Shown here one piece after another: positions 42,827 to 52,179 of a stretch of 64,000 bases of DNA (position 1 is its first letter; each line of letters opens with the position of its first letter). The notes below the pieces were generated by a model. That model did no database searches and was not told the origin of the DNA. It saw only the letters and a program-made list of their open reading frames with translations. The stretch spans positions 3,038,001 to 3,102,000 of the forward strand of contig NZ_CP108454.1 in NCBI RefSeq assembly GCF_036240795.1, in the 5' to 3' direction. The DNA is from Streptomyces sp. NBC_01268. Lineage in GTDB: Bacteria > Actinomycetota > Actinomycetes > Streptomycetales > Streptomycetaceae. A program made the translations under genes and the position numbers.

Positions 42827-43909
42827 ATGACTGGCACCGCCCCCGCCCCCCTCCGCGTCGGACTCGTCGGCTACGGCCTCGCGGGCTCCGTCTTCCACGC
42901 CCCGCTGATCGCCGCCTCCCCCGACCTCGTCCTGGACACGGTCACCACCGGGAACCCGGAGCGCGCCGACCAGGCCCGCGCCGAGCACCCGGGCGTCACG
43001 GTCGCCGCCTCGCCCGAGGAGCTGTGGGCGCGGGCGGACGACCTGGACCTGGTCGTGGTCGCCTCCCCCAACAAGACCCACGTCCCGGTCGCCACCGCCG
43101 CCCTGGAGGCCGGGCTGCCCGTCGTCGTGGACAAGCCGCTCGCCGGGACCGCCGCCGAGGCCCGCGGGCTCGCCGGCCTCGCCGACGCGCGCGGACTGCT
43201 GCTCTCGGTGTTCCAGAACCGGCGCTGGGACAACGACTTCCTCACCCTCCGCGCCCTCCTCGCGGAGGGCGAACTCGGCGAGGTCCAGCGCTTCGAGTCC
43301 CGCTTCGAGCGCTGGCGGCCGCGGCCGAAGGGCGGCTGGCGCGAGTCCGGCGCCCCGGAGGAGATCGGCGGCCTGCTCTACGACCTCGGCAGCCATGTCG
43401 TCGACCAGGCCCTGGTGCTCTTCGGGCCGGCCCTCCGCGTGTACGCCGAGTCCGACGTGCGGCGCCCGGGCGCCGAGGCCGACGACGACACCTTCCTCGC
43501 GATCACCCACGCGAACGGCGTGCACTCGCACCTCTGGGTGAGCGCCACCACCGCGCAGCTCGGCCCCCGCTTCCGGGTGCTCGGGCAGCGCGCCGGCTAC
43601 GTGAAGTACGGGCTCGACCCCCAGGAGGCCGCCCTGCGCGAAGGCCTGCGCCCGGAACCCGGCGCCCCCTGGGGCGTCGAGCCGGAACAGCTCTGGGGGC
43701 GGCTCGGCTCGGGCGAGTCGCCGCTGACCGGTGGCGGCACCCCCGTCGAGACCCTGCCGGGCGCCTACCCCGCCTACTACGCGGCCGTCGCCGCCGCCCT
43801 GCGCGGCACCGGGCCGAACCCGGTGACGGCGTACGAGGCGGCCGACGCCCTCGACGTCCTGGAGGCGGCGAGGCACTCCGCCCGCGACGGCGTGGCGGTG
43901 ACGCTGTGA
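42827..43909 (+). CDS. Gfo/Idh/MocA-family oxidoreductase
   Basis: Protein of 360 residues. The N-terminal Rossmann site RVGLVGYGLAGSVFHAPLI, the VVASPNKTHVPVA strand and VVDKPLAGTAAEA (conserved Lys of EKP type) mark the family. The C-terminal domain has GGLLYDLGSHVVDQAL with the catalytic-site His. These enzymes oxidise sugars or inositols with NAD(P). The divergent ROK regulator suggests sugar-induced expression. ATG 42827 follows GGAGG only 2-3 bp away, which is tight; a leaderless start is possible. The next gene overlaps by 4 bp. Confidence 0.92.
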   Translation: MTGTAPAPLRVGLVGYGLAGSVFHAPLIAASPDLVLDTVTTGNPERADQARAEHPGVTVAASPEELWARADDLDLVVVASPNKTHVPVATAALEAGLPVVVDKPLAGTAAEARGLAGLADARGLLLSVFQNRRWDNDFLTLRALLAEGELGEVQRFESRFERWRPRPKGGWRESGAPEEIGGLLYDLGSHVVDQALVLFGPALRVYAESDVRRPGAEADDDTFLAITHANGVHSHLWVSATTAQLGPRFRVLGQRAGYVKYGLDPQEAALREGLRPEPGAPWGVEPEQLWGRLGSGESPLTGGGTPVETLPGAYPAYYAAVAAALRGTGPNPVTAYEAADALDVLEAARHSARDGVAVTL

Positions 43910-44487
43910 GCACGCCCGGGAAGAGCGGCACCACGGGAACGGCCGGCCCCGACGGAACGGCCGGAACCGTCGGAGCAGCCGGAACCGTCGGAGCGGCCGG
44001 CCCCGACGACCTCGCCGGGCTGGAGGCCCAGGAGGCGGCCCTGGTCCTGCCCCACTTCACGTACGAGGACGCCTGGACGCTCGGCACGATCCTGACCGGT
44101 CTGGCCCGCGAGCGGCGCGCGCCCGTCGCCATCGACGTCCGGCGCGGCGCGCAGCGGCTGTTCCACTGCGCGCTGCCCGGGTCGAGCGCCGACAACGACG
44201 CCTGGATCGAGCGCAAGCGTCGGGTGGTGGAGCGGTACGGCGTGAGCTCCTTCCTCGTCGGCGCCAGGTTCCGCGCGAAGGGGACCACCTTCGAGCTGTC
44301 CTCGCGCCTCGACCCCGACCGCTTCGCCGCGCACGGCGGCTCGTTCCCGCTCACGGTCGAGGGCGCGGGCGTCGTCGGCGCGGTCACCGTCTCGGGGCTG
44401 CCGCAGGCCGAGGACCACGCGCTCGTCGTCCTCGGCCTGGAACGCCTGCTCAGCTCGTACCGGTCGCGCGGCGACGCCGCCGGCTGA
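43906..44487 (+). CDS. UPF0303/heme-degrading-domain-like protein
   Basis: Protein of 193 residues, coupled to the dehydrogenase by a GTGA overlap. The first about 35 residues are Gly/Thr/Ala repeats of little value. The rest ([86 protein letters not shown]) matches the YBR137W/UPF0303 family, often annotated as heme-degrading domain. Its true reaction is unknown; pairing with Gfo/Idh/MocA genes suggests carbohydrate metabolism. The 3' end overlaps the convergent LPDTG-protein gene by 38 bp. Confidence 0.8.
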   Translation: MSTPGKSGTTGTAGPDGTAGTVGAAGTVGAAGPDDLAGLEAQEAALVLPHFTYEDAWTLGTILTGLARERRAPVAIDVRRGAQRLFHCALPGSSADNDAWIERKRRVVERYGVSSFLVGARFRAKGTTFELSSRLDPDRFAAHGGSFPLTVEGAGVVGAVTVSGLPQAEDHALVVLGLERLLSSYRSRGDAAG

Positions 44488-45928
44488 CCGCGACGAGCGC
44501 GCCGCCGCTGAGCGCGAGCCCGGCGGCGGTCACGCCCATGACGACCTTTCCGGTGGTGGAACCGGAACCCGTGTCGGGGAGTTCACCGCCGCCGGTGCTG
44601 CCGCTGGTGCCGTGCCCGCCGGTCGTGTGACCGCCCGTGTCGCCGCCCGCGGCTCCGCCGGTGTCCGCACCGCCGTCGGTGGAACCGCCGTCACTCGCGC
44701 CGCCGTCCGACGATCCGCCGTCGGTGGAACCGCCGTCCGTGGAGCCCCCGTCGGTGGAGCCGCCGTCACTGGATCCGCCGTCCGTCCCGTTCGACTCCGT
44801 CGGAGTCGGGGTGGGGGTCGGCGTGGGCGTGGGCGTGGGCGTCGGGGTGGGGGTCGGCGTCGGTCCGAGCCCGTCGCACTTCGGCAGGTCGCCGTCGAAC
44901 GGGTAGGCGTGCATCTCCTGCCCGCCGCCCCCGCTCGTCAGCGAGGTGTGGGTGAACGAACCGCTCGTGTAGAACCGCCCGTTCATGCCGGGCAGGGTCG
45001 CCGTCGCCATGCTCGCCGGCTGGGCGATGAGCACGCTTCCCTCCAGTTGCCCGCTGCCCTCGAAGGTCGCCCGGGTCGCGTCGGGGAAGTTCCACAGCAG
45101 CTTGTCCCGCAGGGAGTCCGGGACGTCACCGCTGTAGGTGTCGATGGTCCGGTCCGCGCCGTAGAGGTTGACGAGGACCGTCGCCCCGGCCGGGATGCCG
45201 GTGAAGCGGAAGCCCTGCGAGCCGCCGCTCTTCGACTCCAGGTCGAAGTCGACGTCGAAGATCTGGAGCGCCGACTTCCCGTCGCCGGTGAAGAGGGTCT
45301 CGCTGCCGCTGTTGACGGCGGTCCCGGTCGCCTTGCGCCGCTTGCCCTCCACGTACGCGTAGCAGCGGCTCGCGTCGGTGAGCCGCTCGCGCAGGGGCGC
45401 GAACGCGTCGACCGCGGCCGTGTCGTGCACGGATTTCGGGGAGACCGTGCCGCTGAGGGCGCCCGCGTACCGTACGACGCCGTGCACCCTCCCCTCCTCG
45501 GCGAGCAGGCGCTGGCCGGCGGCGATGGTGACGTTCCCGCCGGTGGAGAGGAAGTCGGTGCCGTCGTCCGGCGGGACGCGCGAACCGACGCCCGCGACGC
45601 CGACGTTGTAGACCTGCGAGACGCCCGCGCGCTTGTGCATGTCGAAGCGGCCGAGGACGACCACCTTGCCCTCGGCCTCGGCGGCCGCCTGCCGGACGAG
45701 GAAGTCGCCGCCGACGAAGATGTTGACGTTGTTGTCGCGCCCGGCGATCGCCCCGTTGCCGATGTCCGGGTACGGGGAGGGGCACGCGCCCGGCAGACAG
45801 GGGCCGAGGCCGCCCGGGAGCGGGTCGGCGAGGCTCGCGGTGGCGAGGCCGCCGACGAGGGCGACGGCGCCCGCCACCGCCACCGTCGCTCTCACCAGAT
45901 GCCGACGATTCGTCACATGTGCACTCAT
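44450..45928 (-). CDS. Choice-of-anchor A domain surface protein with LPDTG sorting signal
   Basis: Protein of 492 residues. Signal peptide about 8-40 ([20 protein letters not shown]...LA). The choice-of-anchor A region covers about 45-370 ([58 protein letters not shown]). A TP-repeat stalk and GGS/TDGG repeats follow, then LPDTG, a helix ([20 protein letters not shown]) and [16 protein letters not shown] differs from the LAxTG form usual for Streptomyces class E sortase. ATG 45928 has no clear ribosome binding site. Domain naming is by pattern; it may act as adhesin or wall protein. Confidence 0.83.
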   Translation of the reverse strand: MSAHVTNRRHLVRATVAVAGAVALVGGLATASLADPLPGGLGPCLPGACPSPYPDIGNGAIAGRDNNVNIFVGGDFLVRQAAAEAEGKVVVLGRFDMHKRAGVSQVYNVGVAGVGSRVPPDDGTDFLSTGGNVTIAAGQRLLAEEGRVHGVVRYAGALSGTVSPKSVHDTAAVDAFAPLRERLTDASRCYAYVEGKRRKATGTAVNSGSETLFTGDGKSALQIFDVDFDLESKSGGSQGFRFTGIPAGATVLVNLYGADRTIDTYSGDVPDSLRDKLLWNFPDATRATFEGSGQLEGSVLIAQPASMATATLPGMNGRFYTSGSFTHTSLTSGGGGQEMHAYPFDGDLPKCDGLGPTPTPTPTPTPTPTPTPTPTPTESNGTDGGSSDGGSTDGGSTDGGSTDGGSSDGGASDGGSTDGGADTGGAAGGDTGGHTTGGHGTSGSTGGGELPDTGSGSTTGKVVMGVTAAGLALSGGALVAVSRRRRRATGTS

Positions 45929-46052
45929 ATAGGCCAATATGCCGAATGGGACGGCCGAGGGCGGCGCCCGACGCGCAGGGGGCGCCCGAGGCATCGCCCG
46001 GACGACTCATGACCGGCCCGCGGTCGGGGCGGCGGGCCGGACCCGCCGGGAC

Positions 46053-46910
46053 TCAGGCGCCCTTGAGCTCCTGGCGCTGGCGGCCCAGCCCCTCGATCTC
46101 CAGCTCGACGACGTCACCGGCCCGCAGGTACGGCTTGGGCTCGGGCTGCCCCAGGGCGACGCCCGCCGGGGTGCCGGTGTTGATGATGTCGCCGGGGTAC
46201 AGGGTCATGAAGCGGCTGACGTAGCGGACCACCTCGGCGACCGGGAAGATCTGGTCGGAGGTGTGGCCGTCCTGCTTCAACTCGCCGTTGACCCACAGCT
46301 TCAGGCCGAGGTCCTGCGGGTCCGGCACCTCGTCGGCGGTGACCAGCCAGGGGCCCAGCGGGTTGAAGGTCTCGCAGTTCTTGCCCTTGTCCCAGGTGCC
46401 GCCGCGCTCGATCTGGAACTCGCGCTCGGAGACGTCGTGGGCGAGCGCGTACCCGGCGACGTGGGACAGGGCCTCCTCGTCGGTCTCCAGGTAGCGGGCG
46501 GTGCGGCCGATGACGATGGCCAGCTCGACCTCCCAGTCGGTCTTCACCGAGCCGCGCGGCACGAGGACGGTGTCGTCGGGGCCGACGACGGTGTCGGCGG
46601 CCTTGAGGAAGACGACGGGCTCCGCCGGCACCGCCGCGCCGACCTCCGCCGCGTGACCGTGGTAGTTCAGCCCGATGCACACGACCTTGCCGATCCGGCC
46701 GACCGGCGGACCGATCCGCAGCCCCGTCGCGTCGAGCGCGGGCAGCACGCCCGCGCCGGCCGCGGCGCGCACCCGGTCGAGCGCCGAGGCGTCACCGAGG
46801 AGACCGCCGTCGATGTCGTCGACCAGGGCGGACAGGTCGCGGAGCGTCCCGTTCTGGTCGAGGAGGGCGGGCCGCTCGGCCCCTGGCGGGCCGACACGCA
46901 GCAGCTTCAT
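46053..46910 (-). CDS. Fumarylacetoacetate hydrolase family protein
   Basis: Protein of 285 residues. The N-terminal arm (about 1-70) precedes the FAH core: VVCIGLNYHGHAAEVG, KTDWEVELAIVIGR (metal-binding Glu pair), AGYALAHDVSEREFQ, PGDIINTGTPAGVALG. It is of the ureidoglycolate-lyase / acylpyruvate-hydrolase type; substrate undecided. GGGAGAAG precedes the ATG. It stands alone, near but not clearly linked with the YidC gene. Confidence 0.92.
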   Translation of the reverse strand: MKLLRVGPPGAERPALLDQNGTLRDLSALVDDIDGGLLGDASALDRVRAAAGAGVLPALDATGLRIGPPVGRIGKVVCIGLNYHGHAAEVGAAVPAEPVVFLKAADTVVGPDDTVLVPRGSVKTDWEVELAIVIGRTARYLETDEEALSHVAGYALAHDVSEREFQIERGGTWDKGKNCETFNPLGPWLVTADEVPDPQDLGLKLWVNGELKQDGHTSDQIFPVAEVVRYVSRFMTLYPGDIINTGTPAGVALGQPEPKPYLRAGDVVELEIEGLGRQRQELKGA

Positions 46911-47047
46911 GGTCTTCTCCCTGTGGTCGAGGTGGCCCGGGGGCGGGCCGTCGTGAACCCCGGCCGATGGAGTGCGGCCATCGGAGGATTGGTCGATCCT
47001 CCAATGGAACGGGTCACCCCGCAAGCCCCCGTTCACACCCTGGACCC

Positions 47048-47770
47048 TTACGCGGGAGTAACCAGGGCACCCGCTGCGGGCATGTCCCGGTAGAGGAAGG
47101 CCCGCTCGACGGCGGTCCAGGTGGTGCTGGTGACGATGTAGAGCGCGGCGGCCAGCGGCACGACGGCGACCGAGAGCAGGGTCGCGAAGGAGAGCAGCGG
47201 CAGGTACCGGCCCATGGCCGCCGCCACGCCGGCGCCGGGCTGGCCGGGGTCGGCCGGGACGGGGACCGGCTGGCGCCGGGCCCGGAGGTAGTTGTACGTG
47301 GCGACGGCGGCGACGACCGCGAAGAGCACCAGGTAGACCAGGCCGGCCGGGCCGAACACGCCGCCGTTCGAGAGGGCGTCGGCGTAGTGGTCGCCGAGCG
47401 GGGCGGCGAAGAGGCTGTGGCCTGCCATCTGCCCACCGGAGAACAGGTGGAACATCAGGAAGAAGGCGGGCGCCTGGAGCAGGCTCGGCAGGCAGCCGGC
47501 GAACGGCGAGACCTTCTCCTCCGCGTGCAGCTCCATGATCGCCTTCTGCAGGCGCTCGGGGTTCTTGGCGTGCTTCTTGCGCAGCTCGGCGAGGCGCGGG
47601 GCGAGCCGGGTGCGGGCCTTCTGCCCCCGGGCGGCGGCCCGCGAGAGGGGGTGGACGGCGAGGCGAACGCACATCGTGAACAGGACGATGGCGGCGGCGG
47701 TGGCGCTCAGGCCGAAGAGCGGCTGGAGCAGGTCGGCGAGGTGCTCGACCAGGGAAGCGAAAACGGACAT
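47048..47770 (-). CDS. Accessory YidC/Oxa1-type membrane insertase
   Basis: Protein of 240 residues with about five helices: ATAAAIVLFTMCVRLAVHPL (with the conserved Arg for the hydrophilic groove), the cytosolic hairpin KKHAKNPERLQKAIMELHAEE, FAGCLPSLLQAPAFFLMFHLF, GLVYLVLFAVVAAVATYNYL and LLSFATLLSVAVVPLAAALY. There is no large extracytoplasmic domain or signal peptide. It is a second, short YidC; the main one would be next to rnpA elsewhere. GGAGGG precedes ATG 47770. The DUF6412-type gene upstream lies 124 bp away and probably belongs with it. Confidence 0.9.
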   Translation of the reverse strand: MSVFASLVEHLADLLQPLFGLSATAAAIVLFTMCVRLAVHPLSRAAARGQKARTRLAPRLAELRKKHAKNPERLQKAIMELHAEEKVSPFAGCLPSLLQAPAFFLMFHLFSGGQMAGHSLFAAPLGDHYADALSNGGVFGPAGLVYLVLFAVVAAVATYNYLRARRQPVPVPADPGQPGAGVAAAMGRYLPLLSFATLLSVAVVPLAAALYIVTSTTWTAVERAFLYRDMPAAGALVTPA

Positions 47771-47894
47771 GGGGAGCCCTCCGAGGGGTCTCGTCGTGCC
47801 GGAAGAAGAGGAGATTCGGCAGGACGGAACGCGCGGAGAACCCAGGAGACCGGGGGATCAGCTGAGCTGGGAGCCCGGGGGGGGGGAGGTCCTG

Positions 47895-48197
47895 CTACGC
47901 GGCCGTCGGGAGGAGACGGCCGGGGGCCCGGGGCCTGCGACGGCCGGGGGCGTCGGGGTCGCGCTGGGGCAGGAAGGCGGTGCGCAGGGCCCGTTCGCGC
48001 AGGGCGGTGCGGACCCGGGTGGGCGGCACGGGCAGGACCGCGCCGGCGCCGATCAGGGCGCAGACGAAGGCGGTCGCGGCCATGGCGAAGGCGGCGGAGA
48101 GTCCGGCGCCGGTGGAGCCTTCGGAGAGGAGCAGGTCGGCGAGGGCGAGGAGGAAGAGGAGAGGCGCCAGGACGCGCAGCAACAGCCCGTTGCGCAT
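47895..48197 (-). CDS. Small membrane protein of DUF6412 type
   Basis: Protein of 100 residues with two helices (LLLRVLAPLLFLLALADLLL; AAFAMAATAFVCALIGAGAVL) and an Arg/Pro-rich tail. GGGAGG precedes ATG 48197. This kind of protein is commonly found beside the accessory YidC in streptomycetes; the family name is from memory of that context. The 124-bp gap to yidC holds a run of ten G residues near 47880. Confidence 0.75.
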   Translation of the reverse strand: MRNGLLLRVLAPLLFLLALADLLLSEGSTGAGLSAAFAMAATAFVCALIGAGAVLPVPPTRVRTALRERALRTAFLPQRDPDAPGRRRPRAPGRLLPTAA

Positions 48198-48338
48198 ACC
48201 GACCTCCCGTCCTGTCCCGACCACTACGGCCGCTACGGCCGCTACGGCCCTTTCGGCCACTACCGACTGCGACTCACGACGACCGGCCACTGTCGACTGT
48301 CGACCACTACCGACTACAACCCACCGGTCGTCCCACCG

Positions 48339-48869
48339 TTATACACGACCGGTCTCCAGCGGTACGAGGAGTCGGCGGGGCGCGAGGAGGGCGCGGGCGA
48401 CCGGATCGGCGGGGTCCGGATCGAGTCCGGCGCCGGGCCGCATCTCGATGTCGGCGGGGTGGACGGGGGTCCGGCAGGCCGGGCACTCGCCGTACGGACC
48501 GACCTCGGTGCCGCAGTCGACGTGATGGAAATGACGCATGGGCACGGCACCGGGCTGCGCCTCGCGCCCCCACAGCCCGAGGGAGCGCAGGACGGGCCAG
48601 AGGGCGACACCGCGCTCGGTGAGCACGTACTCGTCACGCGGCGGCGCCTCCTGGTAGCGACAGCGGTCGAGCACCCCGGCCTCGACGAGGGCCTGGAGGC
48701 GGGCGGCGAGCACGGCGCGGGGGGCGCCGAGGTGGACGAGGAAGTCGTTGTAGCGGCGGACGCCGTAGAAGGCGTCGCGCACGACGAGGAGGGTCCAGCG
48801 CTCGCCGACGACTTCGAGGGCGCGGGCGATGGAGCACTGCTGGGTCGCGTAGTCCTTGCCGAGGGCCAT
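48339..48869 (-). CDS. HxlR-family regulator with C-terminal Cys/His cluster
   Basis: Protein of 176 residues. The winged helix is CSIARALEVVGERWTLLVVRDAFYGVRRYNDFLVHLGAPRAVL (cut here to its ends: CSIARALEV, PRAVLAARL). The entry Cys is Cys12. The C-terminal HHVDCGTEVGPYGECPACRTP is absent from short HxlR proteins and could bind metal. It is divergent from the MFS gene, and two operator copies lie between, so it probably represses the transporter. Confidence 0.9.
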   Translation of the reverse strand: MALGKDYATQQCSIARALEVVGERWTLLVVRDAFYGVRRYNDFLVHLGAPRAVLAARLQALVEAGVLDRCRYQEAPPRDEYVLTERGVALWPVLRSLGLWGREAQPGAVPMRHFHHVDCGTEVGPYGECPACRTPVHPADIEMRPGAGLDPDPADPVARALLAPRRLLVPLETGRV

Positions 48870-48890
48870 GGGGACGAGTGTAAGGGAAAG

Positions 48891-48952
48891 GGTTCAGTGA
48901 ATGAACCTTGACTGGTACGGTACGAGGACGCTCAAGGTTCATTGAACGAACC
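48891..48952. promoter_or_regulatory. Twin operators between HxlR regulator and MFS gene
   Basis: GGTTCA-GTGAA-TGAACC (48891-48907) and GGTTCA-TTGAA-CGAACC (48936-48952), with centres 45 bp apart. The first is a perfect 6-5-6 inverted repeat and the second has one mismatch. Duplicate sites in the shared promoter suggest cooperative binding by the HxlR protein. Confidence 0.85.
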
Positions 48953-48973
48953 GACGGAAGCCGAGGTCCCGCC

Positions 48974-50368
48974 ATGCCCCAGCCAGCCGCTCCGGTCACC
49001 ACGGCCGATCGCCCCGCCGGTCAGGGCCGGGGCTCGGCACGGGGCCTCGCCCGCGGTCGCACGACCCTGGCCGTCACCAGCGCCGCGACCGCCCTGACGC
49101 TGATGAACTACACGGCCCCGATGCTCACCCTGCCCAGCACGGCCCGCGCCTTCGGCACCCCCGCCGCCGCCCAGGCCTGGCTGCTCAACGGCACGCCGCT
49201 CGGCCTCGCCGTCCTCCTCCTGGTGGCCGGCAGCCTGGCCGACGCCCACGGGCGGCGCCGGGTCTTCCTGCTCGGCACCCTCGGCCTCGGCCTCGCCACC
49301 GCGCTCGGCGGCTTCGCGAACTCCACGCTCACCTTCACCCTCGCCCGCGTCGCCCAGGGCGCGGCGAGCGCGGCCGTGCTCGCGGCCAGCCTCGGCCTGC
49401 TGGCCCACGCGTTCCCGACGGGCGCGGAGCGGATCAGGGCGACCGGCGTGTGGGGCGCGTTCGTCAGCGCGGGCATCGCACTGGGCCCGCTGCTCGCGGG
49501 CACCCTGAGCACGCTGGCCGACTGGCGCTGGACGTACGTGGCCCTGGGCGCCGCGACCCTCCTCGTGGCCGCGCTCGGCACCCGTACCCTCGCCGAGTCC
49601 CGCGCCCCGCGCGAGGGCCGGACGGACCTCGCCGGAGCCCTCGCGCTGGGCCTGGCCCTGGCCGCGCTGCTCACCGCGCTGACCCTGGGCCGGGACGGCT
49701 GGCTGCGCCCGTCGGTGGGCCTGCTCGCCCTCGCGGCCGTCGCCCTCGGCGCCCTGTTCGTCCGGGTCGAGCGGCGCGCCGCCGCGCCGATGATCGACCT
49801 GGCCCTGTTCCGCACCCCCGCGTTCCGCGCGGCGACGGCGGGGGCGCTGTTCACGGGCCTGGCGGTGATCGGCTTCTTCAGCGTGCTGCCGGCGCTGCTG
49901 CAGCGGGGCGCGGGGATGGCGGCGCTGACGACGGCGTGGCTCTTCCTTCTCTGGTCGGGTACGGCGTTCGTCGTCGCCCTGCAGTCCCGCCGCCTGTCCG
50001 GCCGGCTCTCCGCCACGCACCAGCTCGCCCTGGGCTTCGCGCTCTCGACGGCCGGAGTGCTCGCCCTGTACGGCGCCCTGGAGGGCGCGAGCTGGCCCCG
50101 CCTCCTGCCCGGCCTGATCGTGGCGGGCGCGGGCAGCGGCCTGCTGAACGCGGCGCTGCCGAGGCTCGCCGTGGACTCCGTACCCCGCGAGCGGGTGGCG
50201 ATGGGCTCGGGCGCCAACAACACGGCCCGCTACATCGGCTCCTCGGCGGGCGTGGCCCTGGCCCTCGCCCTGGCGACGACGGGCCCGGACACGGCCCTGC
50301 TGACCTCGGCGGCGCTGGGACTGGCCGGGGCGGCCGTGACGCTGGGGGCGGGGCGGGTACGGGGGTGA
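48974..50368 (+). CDS. MFS drug-efflux-type transporter
   Basis: Protein of 464 residues with about 14 predicted helices (DHA2-like). The LNGTPLGLAVLLLVAGSLADAHGRRRVFLLG motif A region (end: ADAHGRRRVF) and the RVAQGAASAAVLAASLGLLA (motif C-like) segment are present. It is divergent from the HxlR repressor with twin operators between them, the classic layout of an inducible export system. ATG 48974 follows GAGGT. Substrate unknown. Confidence 0.9.
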   Translation: MPQPAAPVTTADRPAGQGRGSARGLARGRTTLAVTSAATALTLMNYTAPMLTLPSTARAFGTPAAAQAWLLNGTPLGLAVLLLVAGSLADAHGRRRVFLLGTLGLGLATALGGFANSTLTFTLARVAQGAASAAVLAASLGLLAHAFPTGAERIRATGVWGAFVSAGIALGPLLAGTLSTLADWRWTYVALGAATLLVAALGTRTLAESRAPREGRTDLAGALALGLALAALLTALTLGRDGWLRPSVGLLALAAVALGALFVRVERRAAAPMIDLALFRTPAFRAATAGALFTGLAVIGFFSVLPALLQRGAGMAALTTAWLFLLWSGTAFVVALQSRRLSGRLSATHQLALGFALSTAGVLALYGALEGASWPRLLPGLIVAGAGSGLLNAALPRLAVDSVPRERVAMGSGANNTARYIGSSAGVALALALATTGPDTALLTSAALGLAGAAVTLGAGRVRG

Positions 50369-50458
50369 GGGCGAGGGGCTGGGGGCTGGCGGCGAGGCGG
50401 TAGAGGGCAGGCGGAGGGGGCAGGCGACCGGCGACCGGCGACCGGCGACCGAGAGGGA

Positions 50459-51991
50459 CTACCGGCGAGACACGGAAACCGGCCGGTCGTCCTCGTCGTC
50501 GAACCCCGGCAGCCGGGCGTCGGTGAACTCCTCGCGGGCGAGCACGTCCGCGTCCTCGCGCGGGTCGTCGGGGCCCGCGGGCCCGTACAGGCTGACGAGG
50601 ACGGCGGCGGCGAGGTTGACGAGCAGCGCGAGGAGCCCGGCGTTCACGCCCCACACCGGGTCGTTGCCGGTGAAGACGAGGCAGCAGACGAGGGCGACGC
50701 CGACGGCGAGCCCGCAGACCCCGCCGTACAGGGTCATCCGCCGCCACACGAGCCCCAGCAGGAGCAGCGGCAGCAGCTGCGCCATCCCCTCGTACGAGAT
50801 GAGGGAGAGGCGGACGAGGGTGTTGGGCGCGGTGTACGTCATGAGGAGGGCGAGCCCGCCGGCGACGACCACGACGAGCTGGGAGAGGCCCTTCTCGCGG
50901 TTCCGGAGCCGCGGCAGGAGGGAGAGCACGCTGCGCCCCCACATGGTGCCGATGACCAGCATGAAGACGGCCATCGGCACGATGGAGGAGAGCGCGGCGG
51001 CGACGCCGACGAGGCCGACGGCCCAGGGCGGGAGGGAGTCGGTGACGAGCTCGAAGAGGGCGAGGTTCGACCCGGCGCCGGTGAGGCCGGGGACGACGAA
51101 CAGGGCGGCCATGCCGAGCAGCATGGGGACGAAGAGCAGCACGTTGTAGGCGGGCAGCCAGACGGCGTTGCGGCGCAGGGTGTCGGCGTCGCGGGCGCCG
51201 AGGTAGCCGGCGACGGTGGTCGGGAAGATGACGACGGTGAGGGAGTTGAGCAGGGTGGTGGAGGCGAACCAGCCGACCCCGTACCCGCTCCGCTCGCCGC
51301 CGTGCCCGGGCAGCGCGAGCCACTCCGCCTTCTCGTCGGCGAGCCGGCCGAGGAACTCCCCGTATCCGTCGAAGTAGTGCAGCGGCACGTACACGGCGAG
51401 GAAGCCGAGGGTGAGGATGACGAGGGCGTCCTTGAGGACGGAGACCCAGGCGCTGCCGCGCAGCCCGCTGACGACGACGAAACCGGTGGTGACGGCGAAG
51501 GCGAGGAAGTAGGCGGGATCGAGCCCGATCCGCCCGTACGAGACGGTCGAGAGCACGACACCCATGCCGGTGATCTGCAGCTGGATGTACGGCAGGAGGA
51601 AGACGGTCGCGAGGACGGCGACGGCCGCGCCGAGCCAGGGTCGGCGGTAGCGGTGGGCGGCCATGTCGCTGAGGGAGACGAGCCCGTGCTTGCGGGCGTA
51701 CCCCCAGAGCATGGGGCCGACGACGTAGCCGAGGGCGTAGCCGCAGGACATGTAGGCGACGACGTAGAGGACCGGGGCGCCGTAGTTGTAGCCCCAGCCG
51801 GCGGCGCCGAGGTAGCTGAAGCTGGTGTAGCCCTCGCCCGCCATCAGCACCCAGATGAACACGGGCCCGAGCGAGCGCCCGCCGACGGACCAGTCGGCGA
51901 GCCCGCCGCTCTCCTGGCGCCGCACGGCGAGCAGCCCGAGGAGGACCGTGAGGACCAGGAAGCCGCCGAGGATCCAAAGCGCGGAACTCAC
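50459..51991 (-). CDS. Sodium:solute symporter family transporter
   Basis: Protein of 510 residues with about 13 helices. Hallmarks are VGGRSLGPVFIWVLMAGEGYTSFSYLGAAGWGY (start RSLGPVFIW), GLRGSAWVSVLKDALVI and AAALSSIVPMAVFMLVIGTMW. GTG 51991 overlaps the stop of the DUF3311 gene (GTGA), so both proteins are made together; that pairing is common and suggests a small accessory subunit. Substrate not predicted (organic acids or proline-type). Confidence 0.9.
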   Translation of the reverse strand: MSSALWILGGFLVLTVLLGLLAVRRQESGGLADWSVGGRSLGPVFIWVLMAGEGYTSFSYLGAAGWGYNYGAPVLYVVAYMSCGYALGYVVGPMLWGYARKHGLVSLSDMAAHRYRRPWLGAAVAVLATVFLLPYIQLQITGMGVVLSTVSYGRIGLDPAYFLAFAVTTGFVVVSGLRGSAWVSVLKDALVILTLGFLAVYVPLHYFDGYGEFLGRLADEKAEWLALPGHGGERSGYGVGWFASTTLLNSLTVVIFPTTVAGYLGARDADTLRRNAVWLPAYNVLLFVPMLLGMAALFVVPGLTGAGSNLALFELVTDSLPPWAVGLVGVAAALSSIVPMAVFMLVIGTMWGRSVLSLLPRLRNREKGLSQLVVVVAGGLALLMTYTAPNTLVRLSLISYEGMAQLLPLLLLGLVWRRMTLYGGVCGLAVGVALVCCLVFTGNDPVWGVNAGLLALLVNLAAAVLVSLYGPAGPDDPREDADVLAREEFTDARLPGFDDEDDRPVSVSRR

Positions 51992-52170
51992 GCCCGCCGC
52001 CCCGCCCGCCGGTCCCCGCGCCGCGCGAGGGCGACGGAGAAGGGGGTGAGGACGGTGGCCCCGAGGAGCCAGAAGAGCAGCAGCGGGACGTGGTTGACGA
52101 AGGGCGGGGCGGCGACGAAGAGGAGATAGGGCACGAGCAGCCACAGCAGATGGGGACGGCGCTTGATCAC
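51988..52170 (-). CDS. DUF3311 small membrane protein, partner of solute symporter
   Basis: Protein of 60 residues with two helices (LLWLLVPYLLFVAAPPFV; LLLFWLLGATVLTPFSVALA) and an Arg-rich end. GTG 52170 is chosen. It is coupled to the symporter gene by overlap. The family is typically found immediately upstream of such symporters. Confidence 0.87.
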   Translation of the reverse strand: MIKRRPHLLWLLVPYLLFVAAPPFVNHVPLLLFWLLGATVLTPFSVALARRGDRRAGRRA

Positions 52171-52179
52171 CGGTCGAGC

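Noticed and set aside
43906..44010. A separate small gene in the Gly/Thr/Ala repeat at the start of the UPF0303-like gene
   Set aside because: The repeat is in frame with the main domain and coupled to the previous stop. It looks like a low-complexity N-terminal extension.
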